NCBI GenBank assembly: GCA_001247695.2
Contig: LGRX02034602.1
Coordinates: 1-31,356 of the forward strand
Direction: 5' to 3'
DNA length: 31,356 nt
Origin: Cymbomonas tetramitiformis
Taxonomy: Eukaryota; Chlorophyta; Pyramimonadophyceae; Pyramimonadales; Pyramimonadaceae
Made by a program: the position numbers and the translations under genes. How positions within the stretch are numbered: the first letter of the stretch is position 1; every line of letters begins with the position of its first letter. The notes under the pieces are model-generated. The model saw only the letters and a list, made by a program, of their open reading frames with translations, had not been told where the DNA came from and did not search any database. Of the stretch, positions 19,797 through 29,243 are shown in pieces.

Positions 19797-20137
19797 TACA
19801 GTAATCGCCCATATTTAAGAAAACAGGGATTTTGGGCCAGCCAGCCGTACTCATCGAGTTGGGTACCCCCCGCCAGCGTCAGCGTCATAAGAGAACTCGA
19901 AGAATAGTAAGCCATTTTCTTTCAATTAGCCAGCTATTTTCTTAAATTTTCATTGATAAACGCTTAAAACGGCCATAATTTCAGGAAAAATCGCCTGCGG
20001 CGCCAGCACAAAGGTTGCTTATTTCGGGAATTTTCTTAGCCGAAAAAGTCAGCCAGCCGTACTCATCGAGTTGGGTACCCCCAAACGCTGGCTGCTTTCT
20101 TAACGTCGGGTTTTCTTAAAAGTGGGTGATTACTGTA
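19797..20137. mobile_element. Mariner-like MITE with 25-27 bp terminal inverted repeats
   Basis: The ends 19797-19823 and 20111-20137 are inverted copies matching at 24 of 27 positions, starting TA-CAGTAATC and ending GATTACTG-TA. TA on both sides fits the TA target duplication of Tc1/mariner/pogo transposons, leaving a 337 bp element from 19799 to 20135. A perfect 33 bp direct repeat lies inside (19838-19870 and 20050-20082, containing CCGTACTCATCGAGTTGGGT). It has no coding capacity, so it would need a transposase in trans. Confidence 0.82.
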
Positions 20138-20671
20138 TGTTCGCAACCTCCGCATGCTTCGCTTTGGTTCGTGATGAGACACGAACCATCGGATCGCATG
20201 AGATGCGTGAGAGAGTCAGGCTCTGAGAGTGATGAGATCGTGTTTCTCATCCCGATCTACAGGTTGGACAAGAGGTAGATGCCAGTCGTTGCCTGGGTTG
20301 ACAATGCGCACGTTGGCGAACTTGTTCACTTCGCAAGACAATTCAAATTTTTACTTCTATGCGGCTGCGTTATGTCTTATGCGGCTGCCATTTGCCGTTT
20401 CCTAGTATGGTGTAGAAACCTCCTTTTTTTCGCCCCCGCCTTGCCAGCCGCACAGCTTTAGAAATTATCCTTAGCGACCTATTTACCTTATCCTTGTCTT
20501 CAAGGCATGCCTCATTCTGTATTCTCCTGTCACTCGGTCGTCATGCTCTTCTCGACCCTTGTCCGTCTCCGTCCACAGTGCCTCCTCTCCTGCGCTTTCC
20601 TGACCCTTCCGATCCCTAATTTCTCCTGGCTACTCAAATTTCGCCCTCTCGCAATTTCTTGTCCTCCAAAG
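20138..20671 (+). other. Upstream part of the 20.7-21.5 kb gene, exons not resolved
   Basis: The plus frame at 20279-20370 reads WVDNAHVGELVHFARQFK and looks like coding, but no convincing donor follows. The stretch 20500-20671 is rich in C and T and ends TCCTCCAAAG, as expected of an intron 3' end. Confidence 0.3.
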
Positions 20672-21521
20672 GTTTTATACGAGAAGAAAGATGCACAGCG
20701 ACTGAAGCAACGTGACGCAAGAAACAAAACGTTTACGGAAATTCAGGATATTTCGTCGGCGATTAAAGCCGCAGGAAGGTCAGTTAACAACTAGAGCGTC
20801 CACATCTCACCTGACTTGTATTCTCTGCAACAACTGTACACACTGGAGCACTCGCTGTGCTGTGAACTTTGAGAGTGGCCCGCAATATACTTCTCAAGGA
20901 GACTTAGGCGTATGCTTTGTTTCGTGTGGGTCCGGCTGCTTTTGATCGGTCGTCGCGTGTGAAATTTAGCTCTGACTGCCTGACTCTCCCTTCTGTCCCG
21001 TATAGTCCTTTCGCTCCTTTGTGTTTTTAAAATTTTGAAAATACAGCTTCAGTTTGCTTTCATATTTAGCTTTGGTCTAACTTGATATGAGTATTTTGGA
21101 CTGAATGGAAGACGGCTTCGGCCTGTGCAATTCCAGAAGTCGCAAAAGCCGGAGGTGGAAGCAACGGAGGCTGCCATGGGAAACATACACTCCTCTCTCC
21201 TGACCCAACGCAGTGTGCAGGTGCGTGAGATGATCGCCTGAGCTTCATAACGATATCTAGTTTCTGCCCATAGTAGGTGCCTTCATAAATCTTGTCGTTA
21301 TTTCCTGTTGCTTGTACAGGAATTTTCTTGACTTTCTGGATACACACCGTGTGGGTGAGTGCCCCAGCGGAATCTGGATCCTTTGTGAAGGTTTCAATCT
21401 TATCTCACCTCTAAGCCATATATTTATGGTCCTTGTATGTGCAGCATTAAACGATATTGTGGCACTAGCTCAAAAGTTAGAGTGCCGTAACTTGGTTTCG
21501 GAGATCTCAGTGCAAGTCTGA
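20672..21521 (+). CDS. Unidentified spliced gene, three 3' exons
   Basis: Exons are 20672-20778, 21320-21354 and 21445-21521 (TGA stop at 21519). Junctions: CCAAAG|GTT, GGAAG|GTCAGT, GTACAG|GAA, GTGG|GTGAGT, TGCAG|CAT. Phases match: exon 1 ends in phase 2 and the next begins with one base; the second ends in phase 1 and the last begins with two. The product tail reads VLYEKKDAQRLKQRDARNK, TFTEIQDISSAIKAAGR, NFLDFLDTHRVALNDI, VALAQKLECRNLVSEISVQV. It is charged and helical with leucine spacing that could form a coiled coil. I do not recognise the family. Upstream exons are not found. A small intact alternative exon may lie in its first intron (21115-21222). Confidence 0.5.
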
Positions 21522-22167
21522 GGTGTCACCCCAGGTATGTATGCACTTTCCCACTTTCATGTTGAGCACCTTGGTGTACAGTGGTGAGTGGTGCCTGGTT
21601 CGCAGAGGCCGGTGGGGACTTATTTTTAAGGTGGGCACACGCACTCCTAGCAGCCTCGGGGACTCCTTTTGAGCACCTTGGCGTGCAGCGGTCAGTGGTG
21701 TGCGGTTCGCAAAGGCGGGGTGGGGACTTATAAGATGGGCCACCCACTCAACCCCTGGAGGGGAGCCGCTCCTGGCAGAGATGAACTGTATACCTTCCAG
21801 GCCAGATTCAGGGCTGCCATGTAAAAAAATCGATTTGTTCATTTTCTTTAACTCTGTTCCATCTCCGGGCGGTTGTCACATTATTGTCAGAGTTGCTGAG
21901 GTATCCACCCCGTGTGTGGCGCTGTGGGTTTGCAACTCGCTGTTTGGTATGCATGTCGATCATATATACACGCTCGCAGCGTTAAGCTTGAACTTATGAG
22001 TGTTTAAACAACTTAGCCTTGTTGGGATCGGACGGGTGGATAACTTGCTTGAAGGATGCGGACCTTCAACGGAGAAATTGGTGGGAGGGTGGCTCCATAG
22101 TAAGTCCCTTTGAGGTGAGAAATACTTTCAGGCTTCTATTCGGAATGTTGGTGGGTTTTCCCATTTC
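21522..22167. other. Intergenic stretch with a diverged ~107 bp duplication
   Basis: The words GAGCACCTTGG, GGTTCGCA and GTGGGGACTTAT occur at 21564-21621 and again at 21671-21730, showing an old tandem duplication. No gene was recognised. Confidence 0.5.
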
Positions 22168-25026
22168 GTTTGTGAGAGCATGAGGTTTTAAGTTTTAGTG
22201 ATGATAAGGGTTTCTCAGGCCTGTGGATCGGGAGCTGGGTGTTGAGACTTGTTCTCGACGCGCCCCCAGAGCCGCGGCGAAACCTTTACTAAGAGAGAAC
22301 CCATCAGCCAGTGGCTCGGGAACGCGTGTTGAGACCTTGTTTCTTGACGCGCCCCCAGAGCCGTGGAAGGGACTCTTGAATACTGTCATGTGTGTGCCCT
22401 TGCCCATGAACGGTGCGTTGGGAGGACAGCTCCTCAACCACGCGCCGTTCGCATGTTGTTAGGCTGTGTATTTTGTTAAGTCGTTTAGTGCAAACACACC
22501 TGGGATTGCGGAGAAGGATTCCTGCTGTGCCACGTGCGTATCTTCGTTCGGCGTGTATATTTTTGGTGGTGGGCGGCCATCGCTTAGGTGCGCGTCGGGA
22601 GGACAGCTCCTCCGCCACGCGCCCTTTGCACGGTGGGCTCTTGGTTACTGTCATGTGTGTGCCCTTACCCGTGAACGGTGCGTTGGGAGGACAGCTCCTC
22701 AACCACGCGCCGTTCGCATGTTGTCGGGCTCCGTATTTGTTTAAGGCGTTTGGTGCAAACACACCTGGGTTTAAGTTTGTGAGAGCATGAGGTTTTAAGT
22801 TTTAGTGATGTGATAAGGGTTTCTCAGGCCGGTGGATCGGGAGCTGCGTGTTGAGACTTGTTCTCGACGCGCCCCCAGAGCCGCGGCGAAACCTTTATTA
22901 AGAGAGAACCCATCAGCCAGTGGCTCGGGAACGCGTGTTGAGACCTTGTTTCTTGACGCGCCCCCAGAGCCGTGGAAGGGACTCTTGAATACTGTCATGT
23001 GTGTGCCCTTGCCCATGCACGGTGCGTTGGGAGGACAGCTCCTCAACCACGCGCCGTTCGCATGTTGTTACCAGGCTGTGTATTTTGTTAAGTCGTTTAG
23101 TGCAAACACACCTGGGATTGCGGAGAAGGATTCCTGCTGAGCCACGTGCGTATCTTCGTTCGGCGTGTAAATATTTGGTGGTGGGCGGCCATCGCTTAGG
23201 TGCGCGTCGGGAGGACAGCTCCTGCGCCACGCGCCCTTTGCAAGGTGGGCTCTTGGTTACTGGCATGTGTGTGCCCTTACCCGTGAACGGTGCGTTGGGA
23301 GGACAGCTCCGTCCTCAACCACGCGCCGTTCGCATGTTGTCGGGCTTCGTATTTGTTTAAGGCGTTTGGTGCAAACACACCTGGGTTTAAGTTTGTGAGA
23401 GCATGAGGTTTTAAGTTTTAGTGATGATAAGGGTTTCTCAGGCCTGTGGATCGGGAGCTGGGTGTTGAGACTTGTTCTCGACGCGCCCCCAGAGCCGCGG
23501 CGAAACCTTTATTAAGAGAGAACCCGTCAGCCAGTGGCTCGGGAACGCGTGTTGAGACCTTGTTTCTTGACGCGCGCCCAGAGCCGTGGAAGGGACTCTT
23601 GAATACTGTCATGTGTGTGCCCTTGCCCATGCACGGTGCGTTGGGAGGACAGCTCCTCAACCACGCGCCGTTCGCATGTTGTTACCAGGCTGTGTATTTT
23701 GTTACGTCGTTTAGTGCAAACACACCTGGGATTGCGGAGAAGGATTCCTGCTGAGCCACGTGCGTATCTTCGTTCGGCGTGTAAATATTTGGTGGTGGGC
23801 GGCCATCGCTTAGGTGCGCGTCGGGAGGACAGCTCCTGCGCCACGCGCCCTTTGCACGGTGGGCTCTTGGTTACTGGCATGTGTGTGCCCTTGCCCGTGA
23901 ACGGTGCGTTGGGAGGACAGCTCCGTCCTCAACCACGCGCCGTTCGCATGTTGTCGGGCTTCGTATTTGTTTAAGGCGTTTGGTGCAAACACACCTGGGT
24001 TTAAGTTTGTGAGAGCATGAGGTTTTAAGTTTTAGTGATGATAAGGGTTTCTCAGGCCGGTGGATCGGGAGCTGGGTGTTGAGACTTGTTCTCGACGCGC
24101 CCCCAGAGCCGCGGCGAAACCTTTATTAAGAGAGAACCCATCAGCCAGTGGCTCGGGAACGCGTGTTGAGACCTTGTTTCTTGACGCGCGCCCAGAGCCG
24201 TGGAAGGGACTCTTGAATACTGTCATGTGTGTGCCCTTGCCCATGCACGGTGCGTTGGGAGGACAGCTCCTCAACCACGCGCCGTTCGCATGTTGTTACC
24301 AGGCTGTGTATTTTGTTACGTCGTTTAGTGCAAACACACCTGGGATTGCGGAGAAGGATTCCTGCTGAGCCACGTGCGTATCTTCGTTCGGCGTGTAAAT
24401 ATTTGGTGGTGGGCGGCCATCGCTTAGGTGCGCGTCGGGAGGACAGCTCCTGCGCCACGCGCCCTTTGCACGGTGGGCTCTTGGTTACTGTCATGTGTGT
24501 GCCCTTACCCGTGAACGGTGCGTTGGGAGGACAGCTCCGTCCTCAACCACGCGCCGTTCGCATGTTGTCGGGCTCCGTATTTGTTTGAGTCGTTTGGTGC
24601 AAACACACCTGGGATTGCGGAGAAGGATTCCTGCTGTGCCACGTGCGTATCTTCGTTCGGCGTGTATGTTTTTGGTGGTGGGCGGCCATCGCTTAGGTGC
24701 GCGTCGGGAGGACAGCTCCTGCGCCACGCGCCCTTTGCACGGTGGGCTCTTGGTTACTGTCATGTGTGTGCCCTTGCCCGTGAACGGTGCGTTGGGAGGA
24801 CAGCTCCGTCCTCAACCACGCGCCGTTCGCATGTTGTCGGGCTCCGTATTTGTTTGAGTCGTTTGGTGCAAACACACCTGGGTTTGCGGAGAAGGATTCC
24901 TGTTGTGCCACGTGCGTATCTTCGTTTGGCGTGTATGTTTTTGGTGGTAGGCGGTCACTGCTTAGGTGCGCGTCGGGAGGACAGCTCCTCCGCCAAACGC
25001 CCTTTGCACGGTGGGCTCTTGGTTGT
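22168..25026. repeat. Higher-order satellite, ~614 bp units then 269 bp units
   Basis: The word GTTTGTGAGAGCATGAGG starts at 22168, 22775, 23391 and 24005, giving units of 607, 616 and 614 bp that are almost identical. Each unit holds two diverged half-monomers sharing GGTGCGTTGGGAGGACAGCT and GTGCAAACACACCTGGG. From about 24491 only the shorter ~269 bp monomer repeats (24491, 24760). The many ~100-codon ORFs here are copies of the same non-coding frame. A decayed copy (TTGGGAGGACACCTCC) lies at 25278. Confidence 0.93.
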
Positions 25027-25569
25027 GAATTCCTCTCACAAGTTCGTGGTGATTTTTCCTTTTAAGTTTTGTTGTGGCTGCCTTGAGGGTCGCGGGAGCA
25101 GCATGTTAAGGGGTTCTCTAGTTTCCCTTCCCAGATGCATTTTTTTACGCGATGTGGGGACAATTCCTAAGACACAATTTCTTTTACATTTAGGATTAGG
25201 CTTTCTTCCCTGTTCCGTCCCGTTACACGTAAATGTAAGTTTTTGGTTAGTCGACATGTCCCTGTTACCCTAGTGAGTTGGGAGGACACCTCCTTAGCCA
25301 CGCGCAATAGCCCTGCTCAGCACAACTGAGCCCCATGCCTTGCTTGTGATAATGTTGAATAGCATGCTTTCCGTTGGCAAGGATATTCATTGGATGTTGA
25401 AGTTAAATGCGCGAACGTTTCGCTTTGTTTTCAGGTGCTCTTCATAACCATCGACATGACAAGAAGATTGTATGTGTGAATAATAATGTAGCTAGCTATA
25501 TTGTTCAATGATCTCGTATGTGACGATGACCAACCTTGCTCGGCCCTCGGAGCGGTAGAACCCGCACTC

Positions 25570-25728
25570 CTTGCCCTCGCTGCCTTGCTCCGCGCGCGGG
25601 TTATCAGCCCAGCGTGTGGCGCTGCCCTCGCTGCCTTGCTCCGCGCGCGGGTCATGAAGCCTGCGTGTGGCGCTGCCCTCGCTGCCTTGCTCCGCGCGCG
25701 GGTCATCAGCCCTGCGTGCGGCGCTGTG
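25570..25728. repeat. 51 bp tandem repeat, 3 copies
   Basis: Copies of GCTGCCTTGCTCCGCGCGCG start at 25579, 25630 and 25681. The array is GC-rich in an AT-rich neighbourhood. It is open in the plus frame as a 17-residue unit, but nothing supports a gene. Confidence 0.92.
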
Positions 25729-26132
25729 TTACGGCTAAACATACAAGCGCCGCGATATATTATCAATATACAAAAGTAACACTGCAAAGTTGAACAGCAA
25801 TGCAAGTGTACGTATGAGCGGAATTTTGTGAGTGCAGGCTCCGTAGAAGATCTGCTGAAGCACAACGCTTCCTCACTTTTATACCTACGTCACCCATCAT
25901 CTTAGATGGTACCGCCATTGGGTTGTGAACCCGAGACGTAGGTTGAACGACCAACATGGTAATAACGACTAGTTCGTTCATGCTGCACATGCGAGTTCTG
26001 CGCATGCTGAAAGCTAAAGATGGTTCTTGGTTTGTTTCCAAGATGTATCTTTGCTTTGCCATCTTCGAGTTCAATCATCCGAACTCTCGATGACAGGGAT
26101 GCCTGATGATATGACATAATCATCTGGCGACA

Positions 26133-26340
26133 TGTACAGTCATCGTCGACCGTACTGACGACTGTCATAAATGTATGACGCGACTCGACCTGTACAGTCA
26201 TGATCGACCATACTGTCGATTGTCATAATAATATATGACATGACCGACTGTCATAATAATATATGACATGACATGACATGACATGGTATGACATGTATGA
26301 CATGTATGACACGTATGACATGTATGACACATATGTCATC
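26133..26340. repeat. 28-58 bp repeats grading into TGACATG microsatellite
   Basis: TGTACAGTCAT-type units recur at 26133 and 26191, TGTCATAATAATATATGACA recurs at 26221 and 26249, and the tract ends in ATGACATGT arrays. Many units are palindromic (ATGACATGT against ATGTCAT), so the tract can fold back. Confidence 0.85.
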
Positions 26341-26357
26341 GGTCATAACCCTGACAG

Positions 26358-26370
26358 ATCTCCCCTCTTA
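26358..26370 (-). other. Possible polypurine tract and LTR edge
   Basis: The minus strand reads TAAGAGGGGAGAT, then CTGTCAGGGTTATGACC. It resembles a polypurine tract before an LTR of which the TGACATG repeats would be part. No matching second LTR was found. It could be the 3' end of the chromovirus remnant 1 kb away. Confidence 0.25.
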
Positions 26371-27393
26371 AGAGAGTTGTGACCTCACAACGGCATACCT
26401 TTGTATATGTCTTTGATGTCTTTGTTGTTGTCGCTTCTTGCTGGTACCAGTCTTCTTACACCGATTTGAGGCGTCCCTCATGGTGTTTTTAGGTTATTGG
26501 GGGGAACTGAGTCCACTTTAGTCCCTCACCTTAGGCATTTAGCCATACAGTCCATAGGATGCAGCCCACCTTTCCGGAAATCGTATCGTTGAGTGACGTT
26601 CCAAGGTTCAATGAAGAGCGTTTTCGCGATACAATCCTACGCTGGATTACTGATTGATCCACACGTTATCATGTATGTGCTAGACGATTCAAAGCATCCG
26701 AAGTCTACGTTACGGATTATTTGCGCTAGCCGTCGTCACCTTTGCGCGATCGATGATCCCACGATTATAACGAATTATATTCGAACGATTCTCGGCCTGA
26801 TATAGTGCACCCAACTCTTCCTCCCCTCCTTAAGCTACTTTGGAGGATCCTAGGCGGTGATGGGGAGCCCGATTTCGATAATAAACGAACAAAGGGGCTT
26901 GTTTTAATGCAAACGGAGCGGCCCTGCTTAACGGAATTGGACTTATAATCCTTAACCGGTCTGCTCAACTCCTCAATATTTTGTCCAGTACGCACGCTTT
27001 GACGAACATGAGTGAGAATGAATTCGTTACGTACTAATGTGAAATTTATTTAGTCATGTTTGTCAAGCACAACTTAGGATCACAACTCCTTCTACCTCAG
27101 TCATTATTTCCAGTAGCTTCGGATGACTGGCCAAGAATCCGATGACAAACCACGGTTTTGGCAAAGGTAGCATTTAGCAGTTTTTTATTTATCCACAGAT
27201 ATGATATCTCGTATGTGTGCGTATCTGTGCAAGGGTATGATTTTGAACAAGGCTCACTACACCTTTAGCAAGGAAGGATCAATTCCTGCTTCAATGCAAC
27301 ATAATGATAAACATTAAGAGCAAGGTTGTATAGATGATCGACATGTATTAGTATATATTACAAGAAGTAAGGGCATAAGGCTTAATATAATGT
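26371..27393. other. Non-coding stretch between microsatellite and chromovirus
   Basis: A plus frame at 26561-26660 reads SDVPRFNEERFRDTILRWITD and then stops. It vaguely resembles transposase text but is too short to assign. Nothing else was recognised. Confidence 0.3.
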
Positions 27394-28123
27394 TTAGCCT
27401 TCATAGGCAGCTATAATGTCTGCTGCATTGGTCAGCTCTGTGGCTTTGACCCAGGTGTCATGCTCAGGACCGTAGCCTGCATATCGTACTAAATAGTATT
27501 TGACACCTCTAGTGAACTTATCCGAGAGTATATGTGATATCTCAAATAGTGGTTGCCCTTCTTCGGTGATCATCTGTGGCAGAGGCAAAGGTGCTTGAAT
27601 CGAGTCATTGTACAGCTCTAATCTGGAAACAGGCTGTACCGGATGAATACGGATATCAAGATTTCCGAAATCTAACTCGTATGCACGTCCTTGGCTAAGC
27701 ACTTTGGAAATAGTGAACGGTCCAATATATGGCTGCTTAAAGTGTCTGCCTGCCTCTGTCAAACCAGTCCATTGAATAAACTCGGTCCGTAAAAGAACTT
27801 TCTGCCCGACTGCGAACTGCTTAGGCATGTGAGTCTTATTGAATCTGGCTTGGCTAATTTCTGCTGCTCGGAAAATGTTGTCTACCGCGTTGGCATGAAC
27901 AGCCGAGTACTGGTCAAAATGATCTCGAATAGCTTCTTGTATTGGAACAGGAGCTTCTGGCGGAATAGTAATAACCAGATCATGAGGCGAGAGTGGTTGC
28001 GCCATCGAGTCGAGATAAAATGGTGAATAACCAGTTGATGCAGAAACGGTATTGTTAATTGCAAACTCCACCAGAGGCAACTTGTCCTCCCACGAATTGG
28101 CTGAAGTATCATTGCAACAACAC
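27394..28123 (-). CDS. Integrase C-terminus with GPF motif and chromodomain
   Basis: The frame starts LPLVEFAINNTVSASTGYSP, then QARFNKTHMPKQFAVGQKV, then the GPY/F motif YIGPFTI (codons near 27720). The chromodomain (27549-27397) reads FEISHILSDKF, GVKYYLVRYAGYGPEHDTW, AADIIAAYEG and ends at the stop. Chromodomains bind methylated histone tails and steer integration into heterochromatin, which defines the chromovirus branch. The frame is intact. Confidence 0.9.
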
Positions 28124-28204
28124 CTGAAAATGAAAATGCTACTAATCAGTTTGTAAACCAGAGGATGGTGAAATCAAATCATGAATCAACAATCTGAAAT
28201 TTAC
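28124..28204 (-). other. Spliceosomal-type intron inside retrotransposon integrase, 81 bp
   Basis: The boundaries are CTCAG|GTAAAT and TTTTCATTTTCAG|GTG. Removing it joins IEDILR to CCCNDTSANSWEDKLPLVEF, the usual continuation of gypsy integrases (EDILR..........W...LPLVEFA.N). The codon for Arg is split in phase 2. The intron contains in-frame stops, the first immediately at its start. Other insertions are unlikely given the GT-AG edges and the pyrimidine-rich end. Confidence 0.8.
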
Positions 28205-28535
28205 CTGAGGATGTCCTCAATGAAGGCATGGCTTCTCTCATTGGCAGCATTCGACTGTGGATGGTGTGACGATGTCATGGACAATCTCGTACCAGTAGAT
28301 TTCCACAGTGTTTGCCAGAATGTAGAGGTGAATCTGGTGTCTCGATCTGAGATGATGTTCCTCGGAAGACCATGGAGCTTGAAGATATGCTGCATATATA
28401 TAGAAGCAGTATGCTGAGCTGTCCAGGTCATGCTGAAGGGAATGAGATGACAACGATGAGAGAATTGGCACATTACCACAAATATACTGTCGTGCCCATT
28501 AGTGGTGATAGGCAGATCAGTGATCCAATCACGCT
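28205..28535 (-). CDS. Integrase DDE core of the chromovirus derivative (exon before intron)
   Basis: The frame reads DWITDLPITTNGHDSIFVV (first Asp), ISDRDTRFTSTFWQ (second Asp), HHPQSNAANERSHAFIEDILR (Glu in NER). It is one uninterrupted frame from the breakpoint to the donor at 28204. The zinc finger is absent. It continues in the same frame after removal of the 81 bp intron. Confidence 0.85.
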
Positions 28536-29243
28536 GTTGACGAATCTGTCCTTTATCAACACATCTTCCAGTTCAACTGCTGCCAGTGCAGCCAGTGAAG
28601 TGAATGTGCGTAGATAATCTGAAAAAGTCTGGTTTTCCTGTTTCAGTGACATTAGGTGTTTTTTAGCCACTGATCTTTTATGGGGGTTACCAAACTGTCT
28701 GAGGAAAATCCCTCTGATTCCTGCAAATGTGGCATCTGGTTGATTTGCCACGACCTGGAAATAGTGTCGATCATTATTCTGTATGAAGGTCAGGAAAACT
28801 GTGATCAAGTCTTTATCTGGAACTCCTGGATACGTGAATTGGAAGTATCTATCCACGGTTTCCAACCAAACCTCTGCGTCCATTCCTGATTTGTACTGGT
28901 TTGGTGGTGCCATTTTCACTTTGGGAACCAAACTGGATGGAGATGGTGCTGGTGCTGTATCTGGATCTGTGAAAATCATTGGAGGATTGTCTGCAGTATA
29001 TTCTTCATCTGGTTCCTGAGGCTCGTTTTCAGGATCTCGATATCTGCTCATATCAGGCTTCATTCGGCTGATATTGTCGAAGAACCCTATCTTGTCGAAT
29101 CTGGTCTGGGTATTATCATAACCAGCGTGCCATTTCGGGATCTTGAAACGACTGTATGCATCATATGAGCCTAAGATGTCAAAGAACCATGTAGACGGAT
29201 CTGCATTGATGGGTGGAATATCTGGATCTTCTGCTTCTGCCAT
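28473..29243 (-). CDS. Gag-like protein of the chromovirus derivative
   Basis: A true ATG at 29243 starts an acidic N-terminus (MAEAEDPDIPP). The capsid-like Retrotrans_gag region follows at residues ~115-240: GMDAEVWLETVDRYFQFTYP, DRHYFQVVANQP, FLRQFGNPH, LMSLKQENQTFSDYLRTFTS, DRFVNS. Gag forms the particle that packages element RNA. After DRFVNS, near 28535, the DNA is integrase sequence in another frame, so the last ~20 codons before the stop at 28473 are junk. No CCHC zinc knuckle is left; it would have followed the breakpoint. Confidence 0.8.
   Translation of the reverse strand: MAEAEDPDIPPINADPSTWFFDILGSYDAYSRFKIPKWHAGYDNTQTRFDKIGFFDNISRMKPDMSRYRDPENEPQEPDEEYTADNPPMIFTDPDTAPAPSPSSLVPKVKMAPPNQYKSGMDAEVWLETVDRYFQFTYPGVPDKDLITVFLTFIQNNDRHYFQVVANQPDATFAGIRGIFLRQFGNPHKRSVAKKHLMSLKQENQTFSDYLRTFTSLAALAAVELEDVLIKDRFVNSVIGSLICLSPLMGTTVYLW

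Larger units (their letters stand above)
27394..29243 (-). mobile_element. Chromovirus (Ty3/gypsy) derivative: gag joined to integrase, with chromodomain
   Basis: In minus-strand order it has gag (29243 to about 28535), the integrase DDE core (about 28535-28205), an 81 bp intron (28204-28124), and integrase C-terminus plus chromodomain (28123-27394). Protease, RT and RNase H are missing between gag and integrase, so it cannot replicate alone. Each remaining part is free of stops except for the frame change at the gag-integrase junction, so the loss looks recent. It is unrelated to the methyltransferase-bearing element. Its LTRs were not identified; a leader would lie right of 29243. Confidence 0.88.

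Noticed and set aside
21115..21222. Candidate exon ending GTGCAG|GTGCGT
   Set aside because: It ends in phase 0 or 1, while the next exon at 21320 needs phase 2. The flanking exons join correctly without it.
22195..25065. Many ~100-codon ORFs repeated on both strands
   Set aside because: They are periodic copies of the satellite unit with frames broken by small indels, and no codon-level constraint is visible.
22168..25728. CRISPR array
   Set aside because: Units are contiguous satellites without spacers, and the DNA is eukaryotic.
26561..26660. hAT-like text PRFNEERFRDTILRWITD
   Set aside because: Only about 20 residues before a stop, with no DDE or dimerisation motif following.
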